DNA of 64,000 bases from Actinophytocola sp036555685 (GCF_036555685.1 NZ_DATBKY010000264.1:1-64000), one strand, 5' to 3'; shown: positions 8,066 through 16,718, counted from the stretch's first letter. Notes: generated from the sequence alone by a model not told the origin. Numbers and translations: made by a program.

Positions 8066-8081
8066 TTGACCGGTCAGTCAA
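8066..8081. promoter_or_regulatory. Palindromic operator of the TetR operon
   Basis: TTGACCGGTCAGTCAA, with TTGAC/GTCAA arms around a CGGTCA centre, lies between the divergent TetR gene (start 8043) and the HAD gene (start 8117). Length, spacing and TTGAC-type arms are typical of TetR-family operators, and the minus-strand copy of the arm doubles as a -35-like TTGAC box. It could control both directions. Confidence 0.65.
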
Positions 8082-8116
8082 GTGTGCGGCACCGGGATGT
8101 GGGTAGTGCTGTGGGC

Positions 8117-8779
8117 ATGATTGCGGTGTTCGACGTGGATGGCACGCTGGTCGACACGAACTACCACCACGCCGTCGCGTGGTTCCGGGCGTTCCGCCGG
8201 GTCGGCGTGACCGTGCCGGTCTGGCGGATCCACCGGTCGATCGGCATGGGCGGCGACCGGCTCGTGGCGGCCGTCGCCGGCGACGAGGTCGAGGCCGAGC
8301 ACGGCGACCGGGTGCGTGAGCTGTGGGCCTCGGCCTTCGCGCCGATGCTCACCGAGGTCACTCTGCTGGCCGGCGCCCGCGACCTGCTGCTGGCGTTCCG
8401 CGAGCGTGGCGACACGGTCGTGCTGGCGAGCTCCGGCAAGCCCGAGCACATCGACCACTACCTCGACCTGCTCGACGCGCGCTCGATCGTGCAGGCGTGG
8501 ACGACCGCGGAGGACGTGGACGCCAGCAAGCCCGCGGCCGACCTGCTCGAGGTCGCGCTCGACAAGGTGAAGGGCGACGGCGACGAGGTCGTGACCATCG
8601 GCGACTCCGTCTGGGACTGCCAGGCCGCGGAGCGGCTCGGCGTCCCGACGGTCGGCGTGCGCACCGGCGGCTTCGGTACCGAGGAGCTCGTCGAGGCCGG
8701 CGCCGCGGTCGTCTACGAGGATCTCCCGGAGGTACAGGCGAACCTGGACAAGCTGCCGACGGCCCGCCCGAAACGCTAG
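8117..8779 (+). CDS. HAD-superfamily phosphatase (beta-phosphoglucomutase-like)
   Basis: 220 residues with all four HAD motifs: FDVDGTLVDTN (nucleophile Asp6, acid/base Asp8), LASSGK (motif II Ser), SKPAADLL (motif III Lys) and TIGDSVWDCQAA (motif IV acidic pair). A helical cap of about 60 residues after motif I places it in the subclass I (PGMB/phosphatase-like) group, soluble and cytoplasmic. ATG 8117 is taken because the HAD motif begins at the second residue as usual; earlier in-frame codons lie in the TetR operator. Substrate unknown. Its stop overlaps the stop of the convergent acyltransferase gene by four bases. Confidence 0.9.
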   Translation: MIAVFDVDGTLVDTNYHHAVAWFRAFRRVGVTVPVWRIHRSIGMGGDRLVAAVAGDEVEAEHGDRVRELWASAFAPMLTEVTLLAGARDLLLAFRERGDTVVLASSGKPEHIDHYLDLLDARSIVQAWTTAEDVDASKPAADLLEVALDKVKGDGDEVVTIGDSVWDCQAAERLGVPTVGVRTGGFGTEELVEAGAAVVYEDLPEVQANLDKLPTARPKR

Positions 8780-10542
8780 TCCGCCAGCAGCTCCTGCAGC
8801 TCGTCGATGGCCGCGGCCAGCTCGTCGGCGTAGCGGTCCATCTGCTCGGCCACGCTGCGTGGGGTGCTCAGGTAGATGTTGAGCCGCTCGGGCAGCAGCA
8901 CGTACGCGACGCCGATGCACTGCGGGCTCGTCGAGCCGAAACCGAAGTACTGGATGTCGACCGACGGCACCGCGCTCGTGCTCAGGTAGTCGTCGCGCAT
9001 GACGAGCCAGCCGGGGCTCTCGTACAGCGCGAGGTCCCCGGGTAGACCGCGGCGCTTCCCGATCAGCTGCAGCTCCCAAAGGTGCTGCTCGGGCGCGTCG
9101 CCGGCCTGGCACTCCTTGGCCCGGGCCACGTGTGCGGCGGCCGCCGCCCGCAACGCCGCCCGCCGCGTCTCCCGGTCCGCGGCCGGGTCCTCCATCGCGG
9201 ACACGAACGTCAGCACCTCGGGCGTGACGACCCGCATCGCCTCGGTCCGGCCGTGCCGGAAGTGGCGGGTGGCGATCGACTCGTACGTGGCGCCGGTCAG
9301 CCCCTTCGCGCGGCGGTGCGCGAGCTGGTAGGCCATCTGCACGAAGGCGTCCGGCGACACGCCGAGCGCCTTCGCCCGGCTCGAGCCGAAGTCCGGGAAC
9401 GACAGCGCTCGGGTCGCGGTCGCGTCGGCGTAGGCGGCGAACGACTCGCCGGCCGCGCGCACGGTTGCGCGCAGCTCGTCGTCGAGCGTGAACTCGATCG
9501 GCGTCACCTCGGGCAGCCCGCGGACGGCCGGCCGGGTGAGCGGGCCGAACAGGGTGCCGACGAAGCTGAGGATCGTGGTGCCGTCCAGCCCGCAGTGCTC
9601 GACGTTGATCCCTGCCGCGCCGTCCGGGAACACGATCAGCGAGAACGACTTGTCGAACCACCGGTTGCCGCTGTCGCCGTGCAGCAGGTGGTCGCACGCC
9701 TGCTGGGTGCCGGCGGGGGAGTCGTGCTCGAGGCACAGGCAGAACAGCGCGGCCTCGATCTCGTCGAGCGCGGCCGCGTTGCCGGGATGGGCGTCGAGGA
9801 GCGCCTGCCGCGAGGCCGCCCACTGCGCGCGGGCCATCGTGGTGAGATGCCCGGCCGAGGTCGACGGGTCGTCGGTCACCGGTGCGGTCTTCATCAGCGT
9901 CTGCAGCGCGGCGGCAAGGTCCTCGCGGTCGTAGGGCCGCCCGTCCTGGTCGAACACGTCGAGCCGGTATGGCGTGCTGCGGTGGAACACGACGATGTGC
10001 CGCGCGGTCGAGGGGCCGGGGTGCGCCTCGCTGTAGGGCGCGCGGACGGTGTCCTGCGCGGCGCCGGGGATCCGGGTGGTGGAGAACAGGAACTTGTTCT
10101 GCACCATGGACTGCGGCCGCCCGCGCGTCGTGGCCGGCGGGATCTCCTCGGCGTCGAGCCGCAGCTTGTAGTCCGCGGCCGCGGCGATGAGCCCGGCCGC
10201 GCGCGTCACCTGGTCCTCGCCGGAGTCGTGGAACAGGAAGAAGAAGTTGGCGTTGAGCGCGATCCGGTCGCGGCGGCCGAGGTAGCGGGTGGCCCAGAAG
10301 TCGTCGAGCCAGCTCGCCACGTCCGGGCGCCGGTCGTAGCGCTCGAGCTCGGCCTGTAGCTCGTGGGCGGGGCTTGCCGGTGCGAGGAACTCGGCCACGG
10401 CCCGCTCGGTCTGCGCGCGCTGCTCGGCGGTGAGCAGCGGGGCCGACCACTCCAGGAACCGGCGGCAGGTGTCGGTCAGTGCCGGGACCGGCACCCGTGG
10501 CAGGTGCTCCTCGTTGCCGAAGGTGCGCTCGCTGGTCGTCAC
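8776..10542 (-). CDS. Choline/carnitine O-acyltransferase family protein
   Basis: 588 residues, the full length of the choline/carnitine acyltransferase family. The catalytic segment GINVEHCGLDGT (His316) corresponds to the family EHS..DG loop; further family marks are LPRVPVP at the N-terminus (LPxLPVPxL), the CoA/substrate region around 290-310 (GNRWFDKSFSLIVFPDG), HFRHGRTEAMRVVTPE (residues 427-442, the RTE...S motif) and a degenerate GxxxQHLWEL near 481-491. These enzymes move acyl groups between CoA and the hydroxyl of carnitine or choline; in bacteria they are rare and often of unknown substrate. GTG start overlaps the methyltransferase stop by four bases. Its neighbours suggest the acceptor is a hydroxylated, methylated compound made by the operon. 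Confidence 0.88.
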   Translation of the reverse strand: MTTSERTFGNEEHLPRVPVPALTDTCRRFLEWSAPLLTAEQRAQTERAVAEFLAPASPAHELQAELERYDRRPDVASWLDDFWATRYLGRRDRIALNANFFFLFHDSGEDQVTRAAGLIAAAADYKLRLDAEEIPPATTRGRPQSMVQNKFLFSTTRIPGAAQDTVRAPYSEAHPGPSTARHIVVFHRSTPYRLDVFDQDGRPYDREDLAAALQTLMKTAPVTDDPSTSAGHLTTMARAQWAASRQALLDAHPGNAAALDEIEAALFCLCLEHDSPAGTQQACDHLLHGDSGNRWFDKSFSLIVFPDGAAGINVEHCGLDGTTILSFVGTLFGPLTRPAVRGLPEVTPIEFTLDDELRATVRAAGESFAAYADATATRALSFPDFGSSRAKALGVSPDAFVQMAYQLAHRRAKGLTGATYESIATRHFRHGRTEAMRVVTPEVLTFVSAMEDPAADRETRRAALRAAAAAHVARAKECQAGDAPEQHLWELQLIGKRRGLPGDLALYESPGWLVMRDDYLSTSAVPSVDIQYFGFGSTSPQCIGVAYVLLPERLNIYLSTPRSVAEQMDRYADELAAAIDELQELLAD

Positions 10543-11333
10543 TGGTGTCCTCGTCGGTCGGTGGGTCGGGAAAGGTGCAGCTGGGCACAGAGCCAGCCGT
10601 CGAGCTCCTGCTCGCTCGGTTCGAAGCCGTTCGCGCGGACGGCGTCGAGGAGCTGCTCCTGCTCCTGCGCCGAGGCGAACCGGCGCTGCTTGAACAGGCC
10701 TTCGACGCCGACGGTCTCGTAGCCGAGGGTGGCGAGGCTGTCGGCGATCGGCGTGTAGGAGAACATGCGCAGCACGAAGTGCGCCATCGAGGGCCGGCGT
10801 CCGCCGGGCAGGTCGGCGAGGCGGGCGATGGTCCGCTCGGAGACGTAGCCGATGCAGCCGGTGGAGACGACGAGGTCCGCCTGGGCCAGCACGGCGCTCT
10901 GCTCCGGCGTCGGGTCGTCGTTCTCCAGGTCCGCGCGGACGGCCTCGTCGAGGAAGCCGGCCTCGCGCGCGTACGCGAGCGCGGGCGCGGCGACGTCGAG
11001 CCCGATGAACCGCACGTCGTGGGACTTCGCGAGCGCGCGGTCGCGGGCGAGCAGCCCCGCGCGGTCGAGGTCCGCGGCCTCCTCGCCGGTGTAATGCGCG
11101 TAGAGGTCGTCCATGGTCGCGTCGCACCGGTAGAGCGCGGCGTTGACGCCGTACGAGCAGCCCACGTCCAGCACGGTCGGGTTGGCGCGCTCCTCGATCA
11201 GCTTGGCGAAGTACGGCTTCGCGAGCTGCGGCAGGTGGTAGTCCACCTCGCGCAGCGCGGTGAAGAACGGGCGTGGGTCCGGCGCGGTATACACCTCGTC
11301 GAAGGAAACCTTGCCGGTCGAGTCGAATGGCAC
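10539..11333 (-). CDS. Class I SAM-dependent methyltransferase
   Basis: 264 residues. The SAM-binding motif I is TVLDVGCSYGVNAA (residues about 53-66), followed by FIGLDVAAPAL (acidic residue of motif II region) and the motif LVVSTGCIGYVSERT. The C-terminal part (ELDGWLCAQLHLSRP) is less conserved. The acceptor is not evident; the setting between a 2OG dioxygenase and a carnitine-acyltransferase homologue suggests N- or O-methylation of a small amino-acid-like compound. GTG start with an excellent AAGGAGG site seven bases upstream. Starts 15 bp after the dioxygenase stop and overlaps the next start by four bases. Confidence 0.85.
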   Translation of the reverse strand: MPFDSTGKVSFDEVYTAPDPRPFFTALREVDYHLPQLAKPYFAKLIEERANPTVLDVGCSYGVNAALYRCDATMDDLYAHYTGEEAADLDRAGLLARDRALAKSHDVRFIGLDVAAPALAYAREAGFLDEAVRADLENDDPTPEQSAVLAQADLVVSTGCIGYVSERTIARLADLPGGRRPSMAHFVLRMFSYTPIADSLATLGYETVGVEGLFKQRRFASAQEQEQLLDAVRANGFEPSEQELDGWLCAQLHLSRPTDRRGHQ

Positions 11334-11348
11334 GGGCCGGCCTCCTTG

Positions 11349-12212
11349 TCAGTCGAGCAGCTGGTCGCCGCGGACGGCGTCCGCCGCGCGGTGCTCGTCC
11401 AGCACGCGACCGAACAGCTGGCGGGTGCGCTCGGCGCTGCCGAGCACGCCGGGGCGCTCGCTGTAGGCGAAGATCGCGGTGTGCCGGGCGTGCTCGCCGC
11501 GCACGGTGCTGACGCGGTGCAGCGAGTAGCGGCCGCGGAACAGCTGCAGGTCGCCCGGCCGCAGCTCCAGCCGCCGGACCAGGCGCTCGCCGCGGCCGGC
11601 CAGCACGGCGGCCACGTCGGCGAAGTTCTCCGACTCGGCGGAGCGGATGTTCGGGCAGTACTCGAAGACGCCGCCCGCCGCCGCCGGTCGGGTCAGCATG
11701 CTGACGGTGAACTCGTTGGTGTCGAAGTGCCACGGGTGCGCGCGGCCCGGCGCGATCACGTTCAGCGTGAGCGCGGACAGCGGGTCGGCGAGCTCGTGCA
11801 GTGCGGGCAGTGCGAAGCAGTCGGCGACGAACCGCTGGAACACCGGGCTGGCGTAGAGCCGCTGGATGATCGCGGTGGCCGGGATGTGGTCGCGCGCCAC
11901 GAACGCGTTGCCACGCTCCATGATCACCCGGCCCGGGTGGTCCTCGGGCAACGGGGTGTCGAGCGCGATGTTGTACGCGTTGACCCGCTCGATCCGCGTG
12001 TGCGCGAGCGGGGCGATCTCCGCGCACTCACGCTCGAGCTCGCCACGCAGCTCCGGCCGGATGAAGTCGGGGAGCACGCAGCAGCCGTGCCCGGCCAGTT
12101 CGTCGCGGGTGCGGGCGACCACCGCGCGCCAGGCGGGCCCGTCGGGGTCGGAGAGCGGGTAGCGGTCGGTGTCGACCATGCGGTCCGCGGACACGGTTCC
12201 CGAGGTGCTCAT
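11349..12212 (-). CDS. Fe(II)/2-oxoglutarate-dependent dioxygenase (HalD/phytanoyl-CoA dioxygenase-like)
   Basis: 287 residues. The metal site is visible: HPWHFDTNEFTVSML gives the HxD pair (His162, Asp164), LHRVSTVRG gives the distal His232, and RHTAIFAYS (Arg243) should bind 2-oxoglutarate. The segment GGVFEYCPNIR is shared with amino-acid hydroxylases/halogenases of the HalD type, to which the overall pattern is closest in my judgement; because Asp is kept in HxD the enzyme should hydroxylate and not halogenate. ATG 12212 has a good AAAGGAA site. First gene of a three-gene operon with the methyltransferase and the carnitine-acyltransferase-like gene. Confidence 0.85.
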   Translation of the reverse strand: MSTSGTVSADRMVDTDRYPLSDPDGPAWRAVVARTRDELAGHGCCVLPDFIRPELRGELERECAEIAPLAHTRIERVNAYNIALDTPLPEDHPGRVIMERGNAFVARDHIPATAIIQRLYASPVFQRFVADCFALPALHELADPLSALTLNVIAPGRAHPWHFDTNEFTVSMLTRPAAAGGVFEYCPNIRSAESENFADVAAVLAGRGERLVRRLELRPGDLQLFRGRYSLHRVSTVRGEHARHTAIFAYSERPGVLGSAERTRQLFGRVLDEHRAADAVRGDQLLD

Positions 12213-12392
12213 GAGTTCCTTTCGTCACCGGAAATCGTGGCACAACGCGATCGTCTTTCCCGACGCCGGTGACTCAACCCACACACTCGGTAACCGCCCG
12301 AGGATTGATCGACTCCGATCCGGGGCATACCGGTTCGGCAACCCTCCGCGTTTCTGACGGCAGAAGGGCCGCGCATAGTGGATCATGACCGC

Positions 12393-12902
12393 ATGGCACA
12401 CCGGAATCCGGGGCGGCTCGCCGTCGAGGTCATCGCCGCGACGTTCGTCGTGGCGGGTGTCCTCGGGCTGGGTACGGGCGTCGGGGCCCCGCTGACCGCC
12501 GACGGAGCCGTCCATCTCGCCCTCGGGTTCACCGGGCTCGCGGCGGCCCGGACCACCCGCGGGGCGCGGGGCTTCCTGATCGCGGGCGGTGTCGTGTTCT
12601 TCCTGTGGCACTACGGCGGCGCGGTCGTGCTGACCGACGGGGCCGCGCCCGTCTCGCTGTCGTCGGTGAACGACTGGCTGAACCTCTGGCTCGCGGTCAG
12701 CATGATCGCGCTGGCCTGCCTGGTCGGCGACCGCACACGCCCGGTCCCCGCGACGGACGGCCGCGGCGTGGAGCTGTCCGTGTCGTGGCGCGAGGTCCGT
12801 GCTCCGGCGGCGCTGCCGAGCGCACGGCCGCGCCGGCCGCGCCCGCCCGCGGGCAGCCGCCCGCCCGCGCCGGGCCGGGGACCGTACGTCCACGGGTTCT
12901 GA
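12393..12902 (+). CDS. Small membrane protein of DUF4383-like layout
   Basis: About 169 residues. Four hydrophobic spans are visible: VEVIAATFVVAGVLGLGTGVG, AVHLALGFTGLAAAR, GFLIAGGVVFFLWHY and WLNLWLAVSMIALACLVGD; the C-terminal 50 residues are Pro/Arg-rich and probably cytosolic. The VHLALGFTGLA turn recalls DUF4383 proteins, but the match is weak. ATG 12393 is preferred; GTG 12378 in the same frame, with AAGGG upstream, is an alternative that would add five residues. It is divergent from the dioxygenase operon with about 170 bp of shared upstream sequence. Confidence 0.7.
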   Translation: MAHRNPGRLAVEVIAATFVVAGVLGLGTGVGAPLTADGAVHLALGFTGLAAARTTRGARGFLIAGGVVFFLWHYGGAVVLTDGAAPVSLSSVNDWLNLWLAVSMIALACLVGDRTRPVPATDGRGVELSVSWREVRAPAALPSARPRRPRPPAGSRPPAPGRGPYVHGF

Positions 12903-12908
12903 CGCCGA

Positions 12909-14096
12909 TCATCCACAGTGGACAAGCCGGCCGGCGGGCGGTACCGGCGGCAGGTCGGACAGCGTCTTCACCTCGTCGGACATCGCGGCGCTGAGCCGGC
13001 GCAGCAGGACCTGGATCTCGTCGTCGGTCCACCCGTGGCCCGCGATCACGTCGGTCAGCTCGAAGAACGTCGACGACAGCTCGTCGCGGGTGCGCTGGTA
13101 TCCCGCCAGCGCCTCGTGCTCGGGCAGGTCGCCCGCGATGGCCGCGAACAGCGCGCGCGCCAGCAGCTCCGCGTCGCGCAGCGCGTCGGTCTGGCCGTGG
13201 GCGGTCAGCGGGTCCTTGAAGTACCCCGCGTCGCCGACCAGCGCCCACCCCTCGCCCCACGACCGCCGGACACGGCCGCGGCTGCCGGTGAACGTACGGA
13301 GCGCGGCCGGCGCGGCCGCGGCGGCCAGCCGTTCCGCGAGCGGCGGGGACGACTCGGCCACGATGCGGGTCAGCGTCTCGCGGCCGCCCCGGCCGATCCG
13401 CCGCGGCGACGCGCTCACGTACACGCACGCCTGCCCGCCGTTGGTCGGCACCACGCCGGACGCCGCGTCGCGGCGGAAGTTCCACTCGTAGCCGTCGGTC
13501 TCGAGGCCGGTCCAGTGCCCGTAGGTCACGGCCGCCACCGACGAGCCGATCCGTTCGACCGGCGCCCGGACCCGTTCGGCCACCGTGGACCGGATGCCGT
13601 CCGCGCCGACGACGAACCGGGCCCGGGCCCGGAACACCTCACCGGTGCGCGTGCGGCCCACGACGCCGTCGACCCGCCCGCGCTCGTCGCGGCTCACGTC
13701 GGCGACCGCGACGCCGAACCGGACGTCCGCACCGGCCGCGGCGGCCGCGTCCACCAGGATCGGGTCGAGCACCGTGCGCCGCGGCGCGTAGAGGGCGGCC
13801 ACGCCGAGCGACGGCTTCACGGCGACCGGCACGACGTCGTCCGCGTAACGGAAGGTCGTGCGGTACACCGGCGGCGTGCCGGCCGCGACTACCGCGTCGA
13901 GCAGTCCCCACCGGGAGAGCTGCAACACCCCGCCGCGCATCAGCGCATGGGTCGACATCGTGTCGGCGCCGAGGCGGCCCCGGTCGACGAGCAGCACGCG
14001 CAGCCCGAACCGGGCGAGCAGCAGCGCGGTGGCCGCGCCGGCGACGCGGGCCCCGACGATCACGGCGTCGTAGGCGGGTCTCTCATGTTCGCGCAT
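12909..14096 (-). CDS. FAD-dependent oxidoreductase (PHBH/geranylgeranyl-reductase-like)
   Basis: 395 residues of the group A flavoprotein monooxygenase/reductase fold. The FAD-binding Rossmann motif is VIVGARVAGAATALLLAR with LLVDRG (residues 12-40); VVGADGIRSTVAE is the DG motif and LVGDAGYFKDPLTAHG the GD motif contacting the flavin ribose. The first motif reads GARVAG, typical of the geranylgeranyl-reductase-like set. Enzymes of this type hydroxylate aromatics or reduce double bonds; substrate unknown. Its start overlaps the stop of the upstream FMO-like gene by 14 bp, so both are in one operon. Confidence 0.87.
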   Translation of the reverse strand: MREHERPAYDAVIVGARVAGAATALLLARFGLRVLLVDRGRLGADTMSTHALMRGGVLQLSRWGLLDAVVAAGTPPVYRTTFRYADDVVPVAVKPSLGVAALYAPRRTVLDPILVDAAAAAGADVRFGVAVADVSRDERGRVDGVVGRTRTGEVFRARARFVVGADGIRSTVAERVRAPVERIGSSVAAVTYGHWTGLETDGYEWNFRRDAASGVVPTNGGQACVYVSASPRRIGRGGRETLTRIVAESSPPLAERLAAAAAPAALRTFTGSRGRVRRSWGEGWALVGDAGYFKDPLTAHGQTDALRDAELLARALFAAIAGDLPEHEALAGYQRTRDELSSTFFELTDVIAGHGWTDDEIQVLLRRLSAAMSDEVKTLSDLPPVPPAGRLVHCG

Positions 14097-15351
14097 GGGT
14101 GGTCTCCAGGTGGAGCTGTGCGGGATCGCCGGAGCGTGGCCCGCAGATGTGGTCGGCGATGTCGGCCGCGTCGCGGCCGACCCCGCCGATGAGGTGCGAG
14201 CTGCGCCGGTGCTGGAAGCGCTGGCCGAGCACGTACAGGCCCGGCACGCCGGTGCGGCCGCGGTGGTGGCGGATCTCGCCGTGGTCGTCGAGCACGGGGA
14301 TCCGCAGCCACGGATAGACCCGGCGGTAGCCGGTGGCCCAGACGACGGAGCGGACGCCGGCGGTGCGCAGGTCGAGCTCCTCGATCGGGTGCGACAGGCG
14401 GACGGATCGGGTCCGGGTGGGCTCGCCGACCTCGCCGCGCAACCCGACCGCGTCCACGTACCGGTCGATGCGTTCGAGCAGGCGGTGCAGCCGGCGGTCC
14501 GCGGTGCCGACGGTGACCGGCAGGTCGGGCGAGAGCCGCACCCGGTGGCCGTCGACGCCGCGCACCCGGCCTGCGAGCCGGACCCCGGCGGCGGCGAGCG
14601 TGGCGAGGTCGAGCGGACGCCGGCCGGTCCTGCCGACCAGCTGTGCCGACGGCTCGCGGCGCGCGCGGGCCGGGTCGGGCATCTCGTCGATCGTCCGGTC
14701 GAGCACGCCGAGGCGCTCGAGCCACCAGTAGATGTCCATGCCGCGGTAGCTGCGCGGCATGCGGGTGTGGCCGCCCACGGCGAGCGTCACGTCCCGCCCG
14801 GCGGCACGCAGCTCCTCGGCGAGCTGCGCCCCGGTCGCCGACGCGCCGACCACGAGGACGCCACCCGCCGGCAGCGAGCCGGGGTCGCGGTAGTCCCCGG
14901 GCGTGGCCTGGTGTACCGCCGCGGCCATGTTCCGGCTCATCGCCGGGACCGCGGGCCGGTCGCACCAGCCGGTGGCGACGACGACGTTCGCGGCGCGTCG
15001 CACACCGTGCGCGGTGGCGACCTCGAACCCGCCGGCGCGCAGGCGCAGCGTCTCGACGCCGGCGTGCTCCTCGACGGGTGCGCCGAACGACCGGGCGTAG
15101 TCCTCGAGATCGGTCGTGAACGCGCCGGCCGCGGCGAAGCCGTCCGGGTCGGGGCCGCGGTAGGGCCGGCCGGGCAGCGCGTTCATCCAGTTCGGGGTCA
15201 GCAGGCGCAGGGAGTCCCACCTGCCCCGCCAGCGCTCGCCCACGCGGCCGTGTTCGAGCACCACGTGGTCGCGCCCGCGGTCGGTGAGGCACCGGCTGGC
15301 GGCGAGGCCCGCCTGGCCCGCACCGATGACGACGGTGTCGGTGGTGGACAA
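14083..15351 (-). CDS. Flavin-containing monooxygenase-like NAD(P)/FAD oxidoreductase
   Basis: 422 residues with two dinucleotide motifs: VVIGAGQAGLAASRCL (FAD, residues 7-22) and VLVVGASATGAQLAEEL (NADP, about 165-185), plus RWDSLRLLTPNWMN, a segment typical of CzcO/FMO-like proteins. The C-terminal VVWATGYRRVYPWL is the ATG-containing third motif. The start is a TTG codon at 15351, supported by an AAGGAG site six bases upstream and by the position of the FAD motif. Likely oxygenates nitrogen, sulfur or a ketone; substrate unknown. Lies between the OsmC gene and the second FAD enzyme in the same direction. Confidence 0.88.
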   Translation of the reverse strand: MSTTDTVVIGAGQAGLAASRCLTDRGRDHVVLEHGRVGERWRGRWDSLRLLTPNWMNALPGRPYRGPDPDGFAAAGAFTTDLEDYARSFGAPVEEHAGVETLRLRAGGFEVATAHGVRRAANVVVATGWCDRPAVPAMSRNMAAAVHQATPGDYRDPGSLPAGGVLVVGASATGAQLAEELRAAGRDVTLAVGGHTRMPRSYRGMDIYWWLERLGVLDRTIDEMPDPARARREPSAQLVGRTGRRPLDLATLAAAGVRLAGRVRGVDGHRVRLSPDLPVTVGTADRRLHRLLERIDRYVDAVGLRGEVGEPTRTRSVRLSHPIEELDLRTAGVRSVVWATGYRRVYPWLRIPVLDDHGEIRHHRGRTGVPGLYVLGQRFQHRRSSHLIGGVGRDAADIADHICGPRSGDPAQLHLETTHART

Positions 15352-15423
15352 GGGAAACTCCTTGCTCGAGGGGTTCCGCCGGGCCGGATCGGACCGGCCG
15401 GCCCGGCGGGTGACCGGGAGCCG

Positions 15424-15987
15424 TCAGCCGGCGTCGACGTCGATCGACACGGGCACGCCGGCCGTGACGACGTCGTAGACGGCCGAGCGGCGGCGGGACT
15501 GCTCGACGACCTTGCGCAGCTTCGCCGGGTCGTCGCCGCGGAGCACGAAGCTGACCCGGATGCCCTGGTAGCCGTTGCGCACCTGGTCGTCGAGCCCGAG
15601 GATGCCCATCAGGTCGATGTCCCCTTCGACGGTCGACGTGACCTCCGTGAGGTTCACCCCGCGGGCGGCGGCGATGTTCGCGATGCCCGCGGCCAGGCAC
15701 GCGGCCAGCGCGTGCAGCACGTACTCCACCGGCGTCGGACCCTGGTCCGAGCCGACCAGCACCGGCGGGTGGTCGGCGTCGAACGTGAACGGCTCCCGGT
15801 GCGCCATCTCCTGCTTGGCGCCGTGGAAGTCGTGGATCGTCGATCTGTTGTGCGTTCCGCTGACCCAGCGGTTGCTGGCCCGGAACTGGAACTTCGCGAT
15901 CTCGGGGTCGCCCTTGACCGCGTCGAGCGTGGCGAACAGGGTCGCCGTGTCGACGCCGTTGCGGAGTGTGTTCTCGGTGGTGGTCAT
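15424..15987 (-). CDS. OsmC family protein
   Basis: 187 residues of the OsmC/Ohr-like peroxiredoxin superfamily. The conserved segment GPTPVEYVLHALAACLAAGI carries the N-terminal redox Cys, while the C-terminal partner region SRRRSAVYDVVTAGVPVSI has lost the second Cys (usually CPVS), so it is a single-Cys variant as seen in some actinobacterial OsmC paralogues. An internal WVSGTHNRSTIHDFHGAKQEMAH segment is longer than in classical OsmC. AAGGAG lies eight bases before the ATG. Probably protects against organic hydroperoxides or handles thiol esters, in an operon-like run with two flavoenzymes. Confidence 0.88.
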   Translation of the reverse strand: MTTTENTLRNGVDTATLFATLDAVKGDPEIAKFQFRASNRWVSGTHNRSTIHDFHGAKQEMAHREPFTFDADHPPVLVGSDQGPTPVEYVLHALAACLAAGIANIAAARGVNLTEVTSTVEGDIDLMGILGLDDQVRNGYQGIRVSFVLRGDDPAKLRKVVEQSRRRSAVYDVVTAGVPVSIDVDAG

Positions 15988-16133
15988 CTGACTATCTCCT
16001 TCGACTACGGGGTTTCGAGGCTCGCCGACGAGGCGGGCCGGGCACATCCGTGCCCACCACGGATTCGGTGCTTCGGTGGCCGGCACGGATGGTGCGAACC
16101 GGGCGCACACTGATGGGCGTGACGCGGTTCGGC

Positions 16134-16718
16134 TCACGCGCGTCGCCCGTAGGTGACGGCCTCGACGACGGGCGGCGGGGCGATCTCGTAGAGCGTCTCG
16201 TCGGGAAGCACTCCCAGCGCGTCGTTGACCGTGGCGAACGCGAGGCGCGCGGCGACGAACACGGTGATCGCGAGGATCTGCGCGTCGTCGTAGCCGGCGT
16301 CGCGCAGCGGCTGCAGGTCGCCCGCCTCGGTGCCGTTGGGGTCGGCGGTCATCGCGCGTGCCCACCTGGCGAGCGCGCGCTCGGCCGGGTCCAGCGCCGA
16401 GTCGTCGCCGCGCAGCACGCCCTCGGCGGCCCCGACGCCCGCGGCGTTCGCGAGTTTCATGCCCCATACCAGCGAGCAGTACGCGTCGCGGACCGTCGAC
16501 GCGCAGGCGACCACCAGGACGGCCCGCTGCCGGAAGCTCAGCGACGCGGCCTTGGCGGCCGCGCCCATGAGCCCGAACAATCCTGTGTGGAGGTCCGGCT
16601 GGTGGCTCCACAGCCGGGACACGTTCATCACGTAGCCGACGTTGTCGGCGTCGCGGCCGCGCATGTGGTCGGTGGGTTCGGCGGTGGCGAGGAAGCTCGC
16701 GGTCTCGGTCGTCGTCAT
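16134..16718 (-). CDS. AhpD/carboxymuconolactone-decarboxylase-like protein
   Basis: 194 residues, all-helical CMD/AhpD-type protein: GYVMNVSRLWSHQPDLHTGLFGLM, then LSFRQRAVLVVACASTVRDAYCSLVWGMKLA in the position of the AhpD active-site helix, then GYDDAQILAITVFVAARLAFATVNDALG. In redox-active members that helix carries two Cys and a His (CxxC..H); here only one Cys is left and the His position is Trp/Gly, so the peroxidase cycle is probably altered. ATG 16718. It is followed 146 bp later by the OsmC gene in the same direction. Confidence 0.82.
   Translation of the reverse strand: MTTTETASFLATAEPTDHMRGRDADNVGYVMNVSRLWSHQPDLHTGLFGLMGAAAKAASLSFRQRAVLVVACASTVRDAYCSLVWGMKLANAAGVGAAEGVLRGDDSALDPAERALARWARAMTADPNGTEAGDLQPLRDAGYDDAQILAITVFVAARLAFATVNDALGVLPDETLYEIAPPPVVEAVTYGRRA

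Noticed and set aside
8776..12212. A halogenase assignment for the 2OG enzyme
   Set aside because: The metal motif reads HFD; halogenases of this fold replace the Asp by Gly or Ala.
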